From contig JAOUBY010000005.1 in the NCBI GenBank assembly GCA_029860045.1, positions 1 through 60,741 of the forward strand: DNA of 60,741 nucleotides, in the 5' to 3' direction. A program made the translations under genes and the position numbers. A model generated the notes under the pieces. The model saw nothing but the letters and a program-made list of their open reading frames with translations, did no database searches and had not been told where the DNA came from. This document shows positions 8,066 through 16,193 of the stretch, in pieces. This stretch comes from Gammaproteobacteria bacterium. GTDB lineage: Bacteria > Pseudomonadota > Gammaproteobacteria > UBA9214. Every line of letters begins with the position of its first letter. Within the stretch, counting starts at the first letter, position 1.

Positions 8066-9096
8066 AGCGTCGCCTCCTCCATGATCTCCAGGTACACCGC
8101 GCGCATGCGCCTGCAATATTCATCCAGATCGGAATTGTTAAACAGGTGACTGAGGTACGGGGGGTTAAGGGTACTGATGGTCACCTTGCCGCCCTGCTCC
8201 GTTACCGTGACCCGGCAGGGCAGGAATATACCCACACGCGGGTCAACTGCCAGCGCCTCATACAGGAACCTGAAATTACAGAAATGCAGGATGACCTGCT
8301 GCTGGTTCTCCTGCGCTTTCTCTACCAGTCCGTGTTCCAGGGTATCGGACCGGATCAGGACGAAATTCTGGCTGATGATGGCCTGTTTGAGGTTTTCGAC
8401 GGTTTCCTCAATCGAGTAAGGTGAGTCAACCGTTATTGTCGCCAGTTCACCGGTTTTATCTGCTGCCTTGACGGGGTCCTTGCTCTCGAAGGACCTCACG
8501 TAACTGACCAGGTCATCGATATCGCGCTCGGACAGGCCCTGCTCAAGGAAGGAACGCATTGGCGAGCCTTTACGCCCGAACTGCAAGGTGTGCTTTATCA
8601 TGGCGTCTGTCGCGGCGCGCAGGAAGCCGCTGTTGTTGAGCGCCGGCGCAATAATTGGCTGGTCCCGATGACGTGAAAGGGTAATACCTGTCCCTCTCCC
8701 CCCCTCGCCACTGGCCCCGTGACAACCTGCACAACGGGTGGCAAACAGTGCCTTGCCATGCTGCGCATCGCCCGACACCGGTGTCGACGCGTAAACCGGA
8801 GCCGGTTGCTTCGACCAGCTACGTATGAAGGCCACAATCGCGTTGGTCTGCGCATCACTCAATGCACTGAAGGCAGGCATGACCCGGCCGGGGCGTCCGT
8901 AACGTATGCTGATAGCCAGAAACCGGTCATCGACGCTGTCGAGAAAGGACGGCAACGACAGCGGCACACCGACACCACCACCGCCCTTGTCGCCATGACA
9001 GGCCGCACAGTGGCTTGCATACAGGGCCGTGCCATCCGGCGCAGCAACGGCAACCAGGCTAACAGCAAGTAAAAAAAGTCCAATAATCAAACGCAT
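8062..9096 (-). CDS. Diheme cytochrome c fused to a DUF302 domain
   Basis: The protein is about 344 aa from the ATG at MRLIIGLF (an in-frame GTG nine codons earlier is less likely). A signal peptide ends near VAVAA. Two class I cytochrome c domains follow with CAACH (30-34) and CAGCH (122-126) and likely Met ligands in VMPAF and SPMRSF. A C-terminal DUF302 domain (about 215-330, IEETVENLKQAIISQNFVLIRSD and VGIFLPCRVTV) is attached. The fusion suggests that the DUF302 module senses or delivers something linked to electron transfer. The FNR-like box at 9182 lies about 90 bp upstream. Confidence 0.82.
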   Translation of the reverse strand: MRLIIGLFLLAVSLVAVAAPDGTALYASHCAACHGDKGGGGVGVPLSLPSFLDSVDDRFLAISIRYGRPGRVMPAFSALSDAQTNAIVAFIRSWSKQPAPVYASTPVSGDAQHGKALFATRCAGCHGASGEGGRGTGITLSRHRDQPIIAPALNNSGFLRAATDAMIKHTLQFGRKGSPMRSFLEQGLSERDIDDLVSYVRSFESKDPVKAADKTGELATITVDSPYSIEETVENLKQAIISQNFVLIRSDTLEHGLVEKAQENQQQVILHFCNFRFLYEALAVDPRVGIFLPCRVTVTEQGGKVTISTLNPPYLSHLFNNSDLDEYCRRMRAVYLEIMEEATL

Positions 9097-9181
9097 AATC
9101 AGGATAATCTCCCGTGGGCGCACACCTTTAATAATAAGAAATCAACGTTATAATAATATTATCATATATATGTATGTTTTT

Positions 9182-9195
9182 TTGACGCAGGTCAA
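9182..9195. promoter_or_regulatory. FNR/DNR-like box TTGACGCAGGTCAA
   Basis: A perfect TTGAC-N4-GTCAA palindrome lies between the divergent cytochrome-DUF302 gene and the sulfur globule gene. On the plus strand, CATAAT at 9221-9226 is a plausible -10 element. It could serve both directions. Confidence 0.55.
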
Positions 9196-9272
9196 TGCTC
9201 CTTGGATCCAATTCAGCAATCATAATGCTGTCTATAATTCTGTATGGACTCATTGTAAAGGAGGATTTACCG

Positions 9273-9698
9273 ATGAAAAGCTTGAAAATGACAATTGCAA
9301 TTGCCGCAATCGCCGGACTGGCCGCACTGCCGATGACATCTGCCCATGCATGGGGTGGTTGGGGTCCGTGGAGCGGTAATAATGGCTGGGGCAACGACGG
9401 TTGGGGCGACGGCAGTGGCGACTTCGACGGCGACTTCAACATGGGCTTCAGCGGCGGCGGCCGGGGTTCCGGCTACGGTCGCGGTTACGGTCGTGGTTAT
9501 GGTCGAGGCTATGGTTATGACGGTTATGGGCCGGGTTACGGCTACGGCGGCTATCCGGGCTACGGCTACGGTGGTGGCTACCCGGGCTACGGCTACGGTG
9601 GTGGCTACCCGGGCTACGGCTATGCGCCGTACGGCGGTGTTCCCTATGGCGCACCAGCAGCTCCGGCCGCTCCGGCCGCTCCGGCCGCCAGCCAGTAA
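9273..9698 (+). CDS. Sulfur globule protein (Gly/Tyr-rich envelope protein)
   Basis: The protein is 141 aa from the ATG at 9273, preceded by a strong ribosome site AAAGGAGG; the track start at 9195 is too early. A signal peptide ends at MTSAHA. The mature part is [15 protein letters not shown], an [11 protein letters not shown] segment, then [10 protein letters not shown] and [16 protein letters not shown] repeats and an Ala/Pro tail. This composition and order match the sulfur globule proteins that coat periplasmic sulfur inclusions in Chromatium-type sulfur oxidisers. It implies that the organism deposits elemental sulfur. A terminator follows, so it is probably monocistronic and highly expressed. 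Confidence 0.82.
   Translation: MKSLKMTIAIAAIAGLAALPMTSAHAWGGWGPWSGNNGWGNDGWGDGSGDFDGDFNMGFSGGGRGSGYGRGYGRGYGRGYGYDGYGPGYGYGGYPGYGYGGGYPGYGYGGGYPGYGYAPYGGVPYGAPAAPAAPAAPAASQ
9555..9625 (+). repeat. Short tandem repeat (27 bp, PGYGYGGGY codons) in the sulfur globule gene
   Basis: The unit ggctacggtggtggctaccc is repeated in register about two and a half times, encoding GYPGYGYGG units. Confidence 0.8.
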
Positions 9699-9760
9699 GC
9701 ACGACCTGCCGTGTCATGCACAGGGATGTGCATGCGCTGGCAAGCCAGCTCTGCGTAAGG

Positions 9761-9798
9761 TATAAAACAGGTCTGTTTTACAGGCCTGTTTTATTTTT
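9761..9798 (+). terminator. Rho-independent terminator after the sulfur globule gene
   Basis: Arms ATAAAACAGG (9762-9771) and CCTGTTTTAT (9785-9794) flank an inner CTG/CAG extension and are followed by TTTT. The A/T-rich symmetric stem could work in both directions. Confidence 0.85.
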
Positions 9799-9827
9799 CA
9801 CACCCCGACTCACTTACCGAGGTCGCA

Positions 9828-10448
9828 ATGAAAATACACCGACTCGCTGTTTTTCTTCTTGCTGTATTCGCGGCAACACAAACTGCCACGGCAGCACCCT
9901 ACCCGTCCGGCCACCAGGCCCCCTGGCAAGCCCCGGCGGCAGATAAAATTGATTCAACCCATCCCGGCGCCATTGTCAGGGCCGGCGTCACCAAGCTCAC
10001 CAATTTCATCAAGAGTGGACGCGCACAGAATCGTGAGCAGGCACTGGCATTCATGGCCACGGAAATCGAGCCCTATTTTGACTTCGGCTACATGACGCGC
10101 TGGGCAGCAGGCCCCGCCTGGAGACGCATGTCTCCGCAGCAACGCGCGGGTATGGAGACCAAGCTGAAAACATCGTTCATGGACACACTGGCGCAAAAAC
10201 TGGTGACCTACACCAACCAGTCGATCCGTTACTTCACGCCACGCGGCCAGGGTAGCAACGATGTCCGTGTCAGTGCCTGGATCATGCAGCCGAATGGCAT
10301 CCCGACCAAGCTGGAATTCCGCTTTTACAGAAGCCAGGACGGATGGAAGATTTTTGACGTCAAGGCCGAGGGTAACAGCGCCGTGGTCTATTACCGCAAG
10401 CAGTTCCGCAACCTGATGCAGCCGGAGCGCCGCTCCCCTTACTACTAG
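9828..10448 (+). CDS. MlaC/Ttg2D-family phospholipid-binding periplasmic protein
   Basis: The 206-aa protein has a signal peptide (LAVFLLAVFAATQTATAAP). Its MlaC-like body shows ALAFMATEIEPYFDFGYMTRWAAGPAWRRMSPQQRAGM, a SVR/YTNQSIRYFTPRG strand region and a C-terminal GWKIFDVKAEGNSAVVYYRKQF typical of the family. MlaC shuttles phospholipids between outer and inner membranes. The mlaEFD partners are not adjacent, so this may be a stand-alone paralogue. The start at 9828 is the only sensible ATG ahead of the signal peptide. Confidence 0.85.
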   Translation: MKIHRLAVFLLAVFAATQTATAAPYPSGHQAPWQAPAADKIDSTHPGAIVRAGVTKLTNFIKSGRAQNREQALAFMATEIEPYFDFGYMTRWAAGPAWRRMSPQQRAGMETKLKTSFMDTLAQKLVTYTNQSIRYFTPRGQGSNDVRVSAWIMQPNGIPTKLEFRFYRSQDGWKIFDVKAEGNSAVVYYRKQFRNLMQPERRSPYY

Positions 10449-10462
10449 TTTGCACTGAAAAT

Positions 10463-10489
10463 GCCGCTCGCATGAGACATGCGGGCGGC
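10463..10489. terminator. GC-rich hairpin without T run after mlaC-like gene
   Basis: GCCGCtCGCATG-aga-CATGCGgGCGGC forms a near-perfect stem 15 nt after the stop. It lacks a U tail, so it may protect the 3' end or act weakly as a terminator. Confidence 0.4.
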
Positions 10490-10699
10490 GCCTGCCGTCC
10501 GGCAACCCCCTGATTCCCATCCACTCTTCTGAATTTCCTACCGGCACTTAATAGATGACGGACAGGTGCCGTTATATATCAGTGTTGTTTGCATAGTCAG
10601 TATTTGACAGGGTCCATGTCGACCCCTGCAGGCACACCTCATCATCAAGACACGCAGGCCCGCACAAGGCAACAGGCCTGCCAAAACAAGGTACCGACG

Positions 10700-12355
10700 A
10701 TGACACCGTATACGAAAACACTGGTTGGCCATCTCACAAACGTCGAGACCGGGTCGCTTTCCGCGCGCCTGGTCGAGGACAACGAGGGCAGACTGCCACG
10801 CATTTCGGCCGATGGAGATGACGATATGAGGGCCCAGCCCGGCTCCTACGTCGCCATCATCCAGGGCGACATCCGGATACTGGCCGTCATCACCTCGATC
10901 TGTGAAATGCCGGACCCGAACGGCTCGGGTAGCTGCAGGAGCATTCAGCTCATCCCGCTGGGCGAAATTGTACGCAGCGGCACCTTTCAGAACGGTATCA
11001 AGAGCTACCCGGTCACCGGCGCCGAAGTACACACCGTCGACAAGGAAGATGTTGAATCGATCTTCATCAAGTTTCGCTCACAGGGTTACGCAGTTGGCAA
11101 TGCCACCGCTGATGAAAGCATTGATGTCTGCCTCGACCCGGCCGCACTGTTTGGCCGTCACTTTGCGATCCTGGGCCAGTCAGGTGCAGGTAAATCCTGG
11201 ACTGTAGCCAACCTGTTGCAACGCGCCGTCAAGACCATGCCCAATGCGCACATCGTCCTGCTCGACCTGCATGGCGAATACAGCTGGCTGAATAATGAGG
11301 GCAAACGGCAGTATGCATTTACTCAGGATACCGCCCGCTATATCGATGCACGCGACCTGGAAATTCCCTACTGGCTGATGACCTTCTCCGAGCTGGTCGA
11401 CCTGCTGATCGATCGCGCCGATGCGTCAGCCTCATCACAGATTTCTTTTCTGCGCGACAGCGTGCATGAGCTGCGCAACAAGGCGAACAAGGACCTCGGC
11501 ATCGGCGATTTATCAATCGACGCGCCGGTCTTCTTCGACCTGCAGGAGTTGTATAAACACTTCGAGGCCGCCAACAAGATGACCTCGAACTTCGGCAAGG
11601 ACAAGGGTCCGCTGGCCGGCCTGTTTGACCAGTTCCTCATGCGCCTGCAGAGCCGCATGAACGATGTGCGTTATGACTTCCTGCTCAATCCGAAGCATCG
11701 CACCTCGTCTGATACGCTGCCCGGCCTGTTGCGGGACTTTGTCGGCCTGGGTGAGCCACGCGCACAGATCACCATTATCGACATGAGTTCGGTGCCGTTT
11801 GATGTGCGCCCTGTAGTAACTGCGCAGGTCGGACGTGTTGCGTTCGAATTCAACTACTGGAACCCGATGTTCAAGGAATTCCCGCTGTTGCTGGTCTGCG
11901 AAGAGGCACATGCCTACATTCCGCGCGATGGCAACTCGCAGTTCGAGGGTACCCGACAGTCCATGCAACGTATCGCCAAGGAGGGACGCAAGTACGGTGT
12001 AGGCCTTGCCGTGGTGACACAGCGTCCGCATGACCTGTCCGAAACGGTACTGGCCCAGTGCAATACCTTCGTTTGCCTGCGCCTGACCAACCCGGACGAC
12101 CAGGATTACGTGCGTGATCTGGTACCGGAAGCCGAGCGTGACTTTATCGACATCCTGTCATCGCTTGGCCAGGGTGAGGCCATGATCATGGGGTTGGCAG
12201 TACCTCTGCCGACTCGCGTACAACTGTTCAAGCCGGACCCGCCACCGAACAGTTCCAGCGTGGATTTCTACCAACACTGGAGCTCCGGGCTGGAAGATCT
12301 CGATGTGGATGATATTGTGAATCGCTGGCGCCGGCAGGACCGCCTGCACCGCTAG
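10700..12355 (+). CDS. HerA-like hexameric ATPase (DUF87 family)
   Basis: The protein is about 551 aa from the ATG at MTPYTKTL; the 37 codons before it in the track are low in plausibility, and an AAGGT-like ribosome site precedes this ATG. An N-terminal beta-barrel (HAS-like) region precedes a Walker A LGQSGAGKSW, a Walker B LLLVCEEAHAYIP and a later arginine-rich QRIAKEGRKYGVGLAVVTQRP motif typical of HerA/FtsK-like translocases. No NurA nuclease, Sir2 or DUF4297 partner lies beside it, so neither a repair nor an anti-phage role can be assigned from context. It converges with the patatin gene, only 17 nt apart. Confidence 0.85.
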   Translation: MTPYTKTLVGHLTNVETGSLSARLVEDNEGRLPRISADGDDDMRAQPGSYVAIIQGDIRILAVITSICEMPDPNGSGSCRSIQLIPLGEIVRSGTFQNGIKSYPVTGAEVHTVDKEDVESIFIKFRSQGYAVGNATADESIDVCLDPAALFGRHFAILGQSGAGKSWTVANLLQRAVKTMPNAHIVLLDLHGEYSWLNNEGKRQYAFTQDTARYIDARDLEIPYWLMTFSELVDLLIDRADASASSQISFLRDSVHELRNKANKDLGIGDLSIDAPVFFDLQELYKHFEAANKMTSNFGKDKGPLAGLFDQFLMRLQSRMNDVRYDFLLNPKHRTSSDTLPGLLRDFVGLGEPRAQITIIDMSSVPFDVRPVVTAQVGRVAFEFNYWNPMFKEFPLLLVCEEAHAYIPRDGNSQFEGTRQSMQRIAKEGRKYGVGLAVVTQRPHDLSETVLAQCNTFVCLRLTNPDDQDYVRDLVPEAERDFIDILSSLGQGEAMIMGLAVPLPTRVQLFKPDPPPNSSSVDFYQHWSSGLEDLDVDDIVNRWRRQDRLHR

Positions 12356-12372
12356 GGAAAACTACCCGGCGG

Positions 12373-13569
12373 CTATCCGGCCGCCTCTTCCTCGATCAGT
12401 TCGTCGCGCCCGATCAGGCGCAGGATCTGCTCGCGCGCGGCAAGCCCGTCCTTGTATCCAAGTTCCATCAGTTCCTTGCAGAACGGCGCGTCAAACATCA
12501 GGTAACTCATCAGTGGTCGGCCCTCGCGCGTCAATGCGCCAATCCCCTTGAGCAGGACGCGTACCGAGCGAGGGAAGTCACCCACGTGCCGGGCCACGAT
12601 CTCGCGCACGTCGGTACTCGGTGAAATTACCAGGTAATCGATCTGGCGCAGCGCTGTATCCTTGTACTCGACGCGGTTGTCCTTTGTTTCGGAGATGGTG
12701 TGGTTGATGCGCCGCATCCGTTCGATGTCAGCATCCAGGCTGTCCATGAACAGGCTGTCAAAGATATAACCGGAAATCTGCCCAAAGGAAGGATATTTGA
12801 CATCACGGTCGTCTTCCGGCGGCATGTCCTGTTTCGGGTTCCTGACACCGATAATCAGCAGGCGGTTGGCACCCATGTGCAAGGCCGGGCTCAGTGGCGC
12901 GGTCTGGCGCATTGAACCATCCCCGAAGAATTCATTGCGCAACTTGACGGCAGGAAACAGCACCGGGATTGCCGAAGACGCCATCAGGTGGTTGAGAGTC
13001 AACTCGGTTGGTTGCCCGATGCGGCGGGTACGCTTCCAGGGCTGCAGCTCCTTCAGCCCCTGGTAGAAGGTGACCGAGTTGTCACTGGTATAGCCGGATG
13101 TAGTTACTGACACGGCGCGCAAGGCGCCGCTGTCTATTGCCTGCTGGATTCTGGCAAAACGGATATGCCGTTCCATCAACTCGCGCAACGGTGAATTGTC
13201 CAGTACCGACCGGGGCTGCTTTTTTGTCAGCCCGCCGAGCAGGAACGTGGTGGCCCAGCGCCAGGCGCTGACGAAGGCCGTCCAGCCATCGGTCTTGAAT
13301 ACCTTGCCGATATGAAAGTTGGCCCAGATCCCCCACAGGCGGTCGACACCTTCCCTGAAACGGTTTGCACTGCTGGCCAGCAAGACGGCATTCAGCGCCC
13401 CTGACGAGGTGCCGCAAATCACCGGAAACGGGTTTTCCGCGTCTTCCGGCAGCATGTCGGCAATCGCCTTCAGTACCCCGGCCTGGTAGGCATTACGCGC
13501 ACCACCGCCCGGCAGGATCAGCCCCGTGACCTGCTCTTCCTGCTTCTTTTTAAATGAAATCCAGTACAT
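12373..13569 (-). CDS. Patatin-like phospholipase
   Basis: The 398-aa protein carries the patatin oxyanion motif GGGARNAY (about 21-28), the nucleophile elbow GTSSG (about 54-58) and the catalytic DG in FFGDGSMRQTAPL, so it should be an active Ser-Asp lipase. No signal peptide is visible, suggesting a cytoplasmic or membrane-peripheral enzyme acting on phospholipids. It is divergent from the cation/proton antiporter. Confidence 0.87.
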   Translation of the reverse strand: MYWISFKKKQEEQVTGLILPGGGARNAYQAGVLKAIADMLPEDAENPFPVICGTSSGALNAVLLASSANRFREGVDRLWGIWANFHIGKVFKTDGWTAFVSAWRWATTFLLGGLTKKQPRSVLDNSPLRELMERHIRFARIQQAIDSGALRAVSVTTSGYTSDNSVTFYQGLKELQPWKRTRRIGQPTELTLNHLMASSAIPVLFPAVKLRNEFFGDGSMRQTAPLSPALHMGANRLLIIGVRNPKQDMPPEDDRDVKYPSFGQISGYIFDSLFMDSLDADIERMRRINHTISETKDNRVEYKDTALRQIDYLVISPSTDVREIVARHVGDFPRSVRVLLKGIGALTREGRPLMSYLMFDAPFCKELMELGYKDGLAAREQILRLIGRDELIEEEAAG

Positions 13570-13589
13570 AGAGCAGTATTTTTTTCCAC

Positions 13590-13603
13590 TTGATTGCTAT
13601 CAT
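13590..13603 (+). promoter_or_regulatory. FNR/DNR-type box TTGATTGCTATCAT with -10 TATAAT
   Basis: Nine of ten half-site bases match. A perfect TATAAT lies at 13625-13630, placing the start about 40-41 bp from the box centre, as in a class II FNR promoter for the antiporter gene. Confidence 0.6.
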
Positions 13604-13702
13604 ATCGGCCTTATACACCATATATATAATGCAAATGGTGAATATTTTCGAATCCCTGGCCGACGTGAAGGCAACGCCAGGCAGCTGCCGGGAAACATAT
13701 CC

Positions 13703-14938
13703 ATGGAAACACACGTATTTTTCCTGCACCTGCTGATTATCCTGCTTAGTGCACGCCTGCTGGCCGAAGTCGCATTAACGCTCGGGGCGCCCGCAGTCAT
13801 AGGTGAACTGACTGCGGGAATCATCCTGGGACCGAGCCTGCTCGGCATACTGGAGCCGAATGAGGTGCTCCGCATGCTGGCCGAGATCGGTATCATCCTG
13901 CTGCTGTTTGAGGTTGGCCTGGAAACCGACGTACGAAAGCTGGCACATGCCGGCAACAAGTCACTGTTAGTGGCAATCGGCGGGTTTGCAGTACCGTTCC
14001 TGCTCGGCTTTATCCTGGCATATCAGTTCTTCGGCCTTTCGCTGCTGGTGTCGCTGTTCATTGGTGGCACGCTCACCGCCACCAGTATCGGCATCACGGT
14101 GCGCGTGCTGTCAGACCTGATGCGCCATAATGAAAAAGAAGGGCAAATTGTCATTGGTGCCGCGGTCGTTGACGACGTACTGGGCGTGGTATTACTCGCA
14201 TTGCTCTATGAGTTTTCCATTGGTGGTGGCATTAATCTGATAAATGCCGGCAAGGTACTGATGTTTATCACGGCATTCTTTGTGCTTGCGCCAATTGCTG
14301 CGAAATTAATTTCGATTTTAATCCACTGGGTCGACCGGACGCACAGGCGACCGGGCCTCATCCCAACGATGATCATATCACTGGTGTTGTTCTTCGCGTG
14401 GCTGGCACACGTCATTGGCGCACCCGAGATACTCGGCGGGTTTGCTGCCGGTCTGGCGCTGTCACGACGTTTCTTTCTACCCTTCGGTATCGCATTAAGT
14501 ACCAGTCGCGCCTTCTCTGACCGCATCGATCTCAAGATGCGGCCCATCATCCAGCTGTTCACCCCCATCTTCTTTGTCATGGTCGGACTGTCCATGAACC
14601 TGAATGAAATCGACTGGTCATCGCCATTTATATGGCAGTTCTCTCTGGTGTTTTTTGGAATTGCGGTACTGGGAAAATTTTCCGGTGCCCTGTTAATCAA
14701 TGAGCCATGGCGCATGCGTTTTATTACCGGACTGGCCATGGTTCCACGCGGTGAAGTCGGACTGATCTTTGCGGAACTGGGCCGTACCGGCGGTATCTTC
14801 AACAATGAAGTCTACGCCGCTATCATTATAGTAATCGCATTGACGACATTGCTTCCGCCTTTTCTGATCAAATGGTTTTATAGCCACTATGGATCAGCCC
14901 TGCCCACGGAACCGACAGGCAGTCGTACAGACAAGTGA
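13703..14938 (+). CDS. Cation:proton antiporter (CPA2, KefB/NapA type)
   Basis: The protein is about 411 aa from the ATG at METHVFF. The track start at 13526 lies upstream of the predicted promoter and inside the divergent patatin gene, so it is rejected. About 12 membrane helices are visible, with the family features GELTAGIILGPSLLG, LLLFEVGLETD and IGAAVVDDVLGVVLL (paired aspartates of the transport site). No RCK/TrkA-N domain is attached. It probably exchanges Na+ or K+ for protons at the inner membrane. The FNR-type box suggests anaerobic induction. Confidence 0.88.
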   Translation: METHVFFLHLLIILLSARLLAEVALTLGAPAVIGELTAGIILGPSLLGILEPNEVLRMLAEIGIILLLFEVGLETDVRKLAHAGNKSLLVAIGGFAVPFLLGFILAYQFFGLSLLVSLFIGGTLTATSIGITVRVLSDLMRHNEKEGQIVIGAAVVDDVLGVVLLALLYEFSIGGGINLINAGKVLMFITAFFVLAPIAAKLISILIHWVDRTHRRPGLIPTMIISLVLFFAWLAHVIGAPEILGGFAAGLALSRRFFLPFGIALSTSRAFSDRIDLKMRPIIQLFTPIFFVMVGLSMNLNEIDWSSPFIWQFSLVFFGIAVLGKFSGALLINEPWRMRFITGLAMVPRGEVGLIFAELGRTGGIFNNEVYAAIIIVIALTTLLPPFLIKWFYSHYGSALPTEPTGSRTDK

Positions 14939-14941
14939 TTG

Positions 14942-14955
14942 TTGATCTGGATCAA
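14942..14955 (+). promoter_or_regulatory. Perfect FNR/DNR box TTGATCTGGATCAA with -10 TATACT
   Basis: The site matches TTGAT-N4-ATCAA exactly. TATACT at 14979-14984 gives a start near 14990, the class II spacing, upstream of the CBS gene. Confidence 0.7.
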
Positions 14956-15041
14956 CTACTGCCAGACAACGATGAAACTATACTGCACCAGAGGCATCAC
15001 CAGACCGGTGGATAACACCGGAAATAAGGAGGGAAGCGCCG

Positions 15042-15500
15042 GTGAAAGCAGCAGAACTCTGTATACGTGAAGTAATCGTCGCGAGTCGGGAAACCTCCAT
15101 AGTGGATGCTGCCCGCCTGATGCGTGAACATCACATCGGCTGCCTGGTTATAACCGACGATATCGCCGGTCATCCCAGTCCGGTCGGGATCCTGACTGAC
15201 CGCGATATCGTGATCGAGGTCATTGCAAAAGACATCCCGCTGAATGACGTCACGGTGGGTGATGTGATGACCTTTGCCCTGCTCAAGGTATCGGAAGACG
15301 AAGAACTCTTTGATGTTGCACAGCGCATGCGTGCGCGCGGTGTGCGACGGGTGCCGGTCATTACTGCCGACACCGGCGCACTGGCCGGCATCATTGCCAT
15401 GGACGACATACTCAGTCTGCTCAGTCAGGAGCTGTCACTGCTGTCCACCCTGACCTCTCGCGAGGCCGAACAGGAAGCCAGAAAACGCCCCCGGGGCTGA
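15042..15500 (+). CDS. CBS-domain pair protein
   Basis: The 152-aa protein has a GTG start preceded by AAGGAGGG. Two CBS motifs are visible (VDAARLMREHHIGCLVI...VGILTDRDIV and ELFDVAQRMRARGVRRVPVI...AGIIAMDDIL). Stand-alone CBS pairs bind adenine nucleotides and act as energy sensors. Its own FNR-type promoter and the neighbouring antiporter and Hsp20 genes suggest an anaerobic stress set; the target protein is unknown. Confidence 0.87.
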   Translation: MKAAELCIREVIVASRETSIVDAARLMREHHIGCLVITDDIAGHPSPVGILTDRDIVIEVIAKDIPLNDVTVGDVMTFALLKVSEDEELFDVAQRMRARGVRRVPVITADTGALAGIIAMDDILSLLSQELSLLSTLTSREAEQEARKRPRG

Positions 15501-15545
15501 CTTATACCGCTCCACGGTCCATCCACTGCCCGACCACGTGTCGCC

Positions 15546-15559
15546 TTGACAGGCGTCAA
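15546..15559 (+). promoter_or_regulatory. FNR/DNR-like box TTGACAGGCGTCAA
   Basis: A perfect TTGAC-N4-GTCAA palindrome. A TATATG-like -10 lies at 15582-15587, in class II position ahead of the Hsp20 gene. Confidence 0.5.
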
Positions 15560-15626
15560 TGCACGCCTGCATGAAATGGTCTATATGTAGTAATGGAAAG
15601 GTAGAGACTAAAAGGAGGTGAGTAGC

Positions 15627-16130
15627 GTGGTAATCGCAACTGAAAAAGAGCAGGGCAAACAGCCACTGGAGCAGCAACCAGTGGAGCGTGGGCTGGGTCC
15701 ACAGGGTGAGCTTGGACGCCGACCAGGGATGTTCGGTCGGCGCGGCTGGTTTGATCCATTCAATCATGACTGGCTGCATGAGTTGGAATCGTTCAGTCCG
15801 TTTGGAGGCAAGGCGCCGAAAGTCGACATGCTGGACAGAAAAGGAGAGATTGTCGTGCGCGCTGAGTTACCCGGTGTCAGCAAGGATGACGTGGAGATCA
15901 CCGTTAGCGGACAACATGTGACGATAAGGGCACAGACGCAGCATGAGGAAAAGACAGAGGAAGACCGCTACTATCACTATGAAATGAGCCATGGTGAGTA
16001 CCAGCGCACCCTGTACCTTCCGGCTGAGGTAGACGACAGCGAGGCAAGGACAAGCTTTGAGGATGGCGTGCTTGAGCTGACCCTCCCAAAGCTGAAAAAG
16101 ACCGAAGAGCACGTCATCAAGGTCAAGTAA
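15627..16130 (+). CDS. Small heat shock protein Hsp20 (alpha-crystallin family)
   Basis: The protein is about 167 aa. The GTG at 15627 sits eight bases after AAAGGAGG and is preferred to the track GTG at 15618, which overlaps the ribosome site. The alpha-crystallin domain spans about 70-165 (PKVDMLDRKGEIVVRAELPGVSKDDVEITV ... DGVLELTLPKL) with a final IKVK. It is an ATP-independent holdase chaperone. An FNR-like box upstream suggests induction under oxygen limitation or NO rather than heat alone. Confidence 0.9.
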   Translation: MVIATEKEQGKQPLEQQPVERGLGPQGELGRRPGMFGRRGWFDPFNHDWLHELESFSPFGGKAPKVDMLDRKGEIVVRAELPGVSKDDVEITVSGQHVTIRAQTQHEEKTEEDRYYHYEMSHGEYQRTLYLPAEVDDSEARTSFEDGVLELTLPKLKKTEEHVIKVK

Positions 16131-16147
16131 GCCTACTCAACACGCAA

Positions 16148-16168
16148 GCGCCCGGCCTGGCCGGGCGC
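16148..16168. terminator. GC hairpin between hsp20 and the convergent coiled-coil gene
   Basis: GCGCCCGGC-ctg-GCCGGGCGC is a perfect nine-bp stem without a T run, placed between convergent genes. Confidence 0.5.
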
Positions 16169-16193
16169 ACTTCCCAGCGCAGACAATTACAAC

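Noticed and set aside
9448-9717. CRISPR-like look of short repeats in the sulfur globule gene
   Set aside because: The repeats are in-frame codons for GYG/GYPGYG units with no spacers of constant length.
13526-13702. N-terminal extension of the antiporter ORF
   Set aside because: It lies inside the divergent patatin gene and upstream of the TATAAT promoter.
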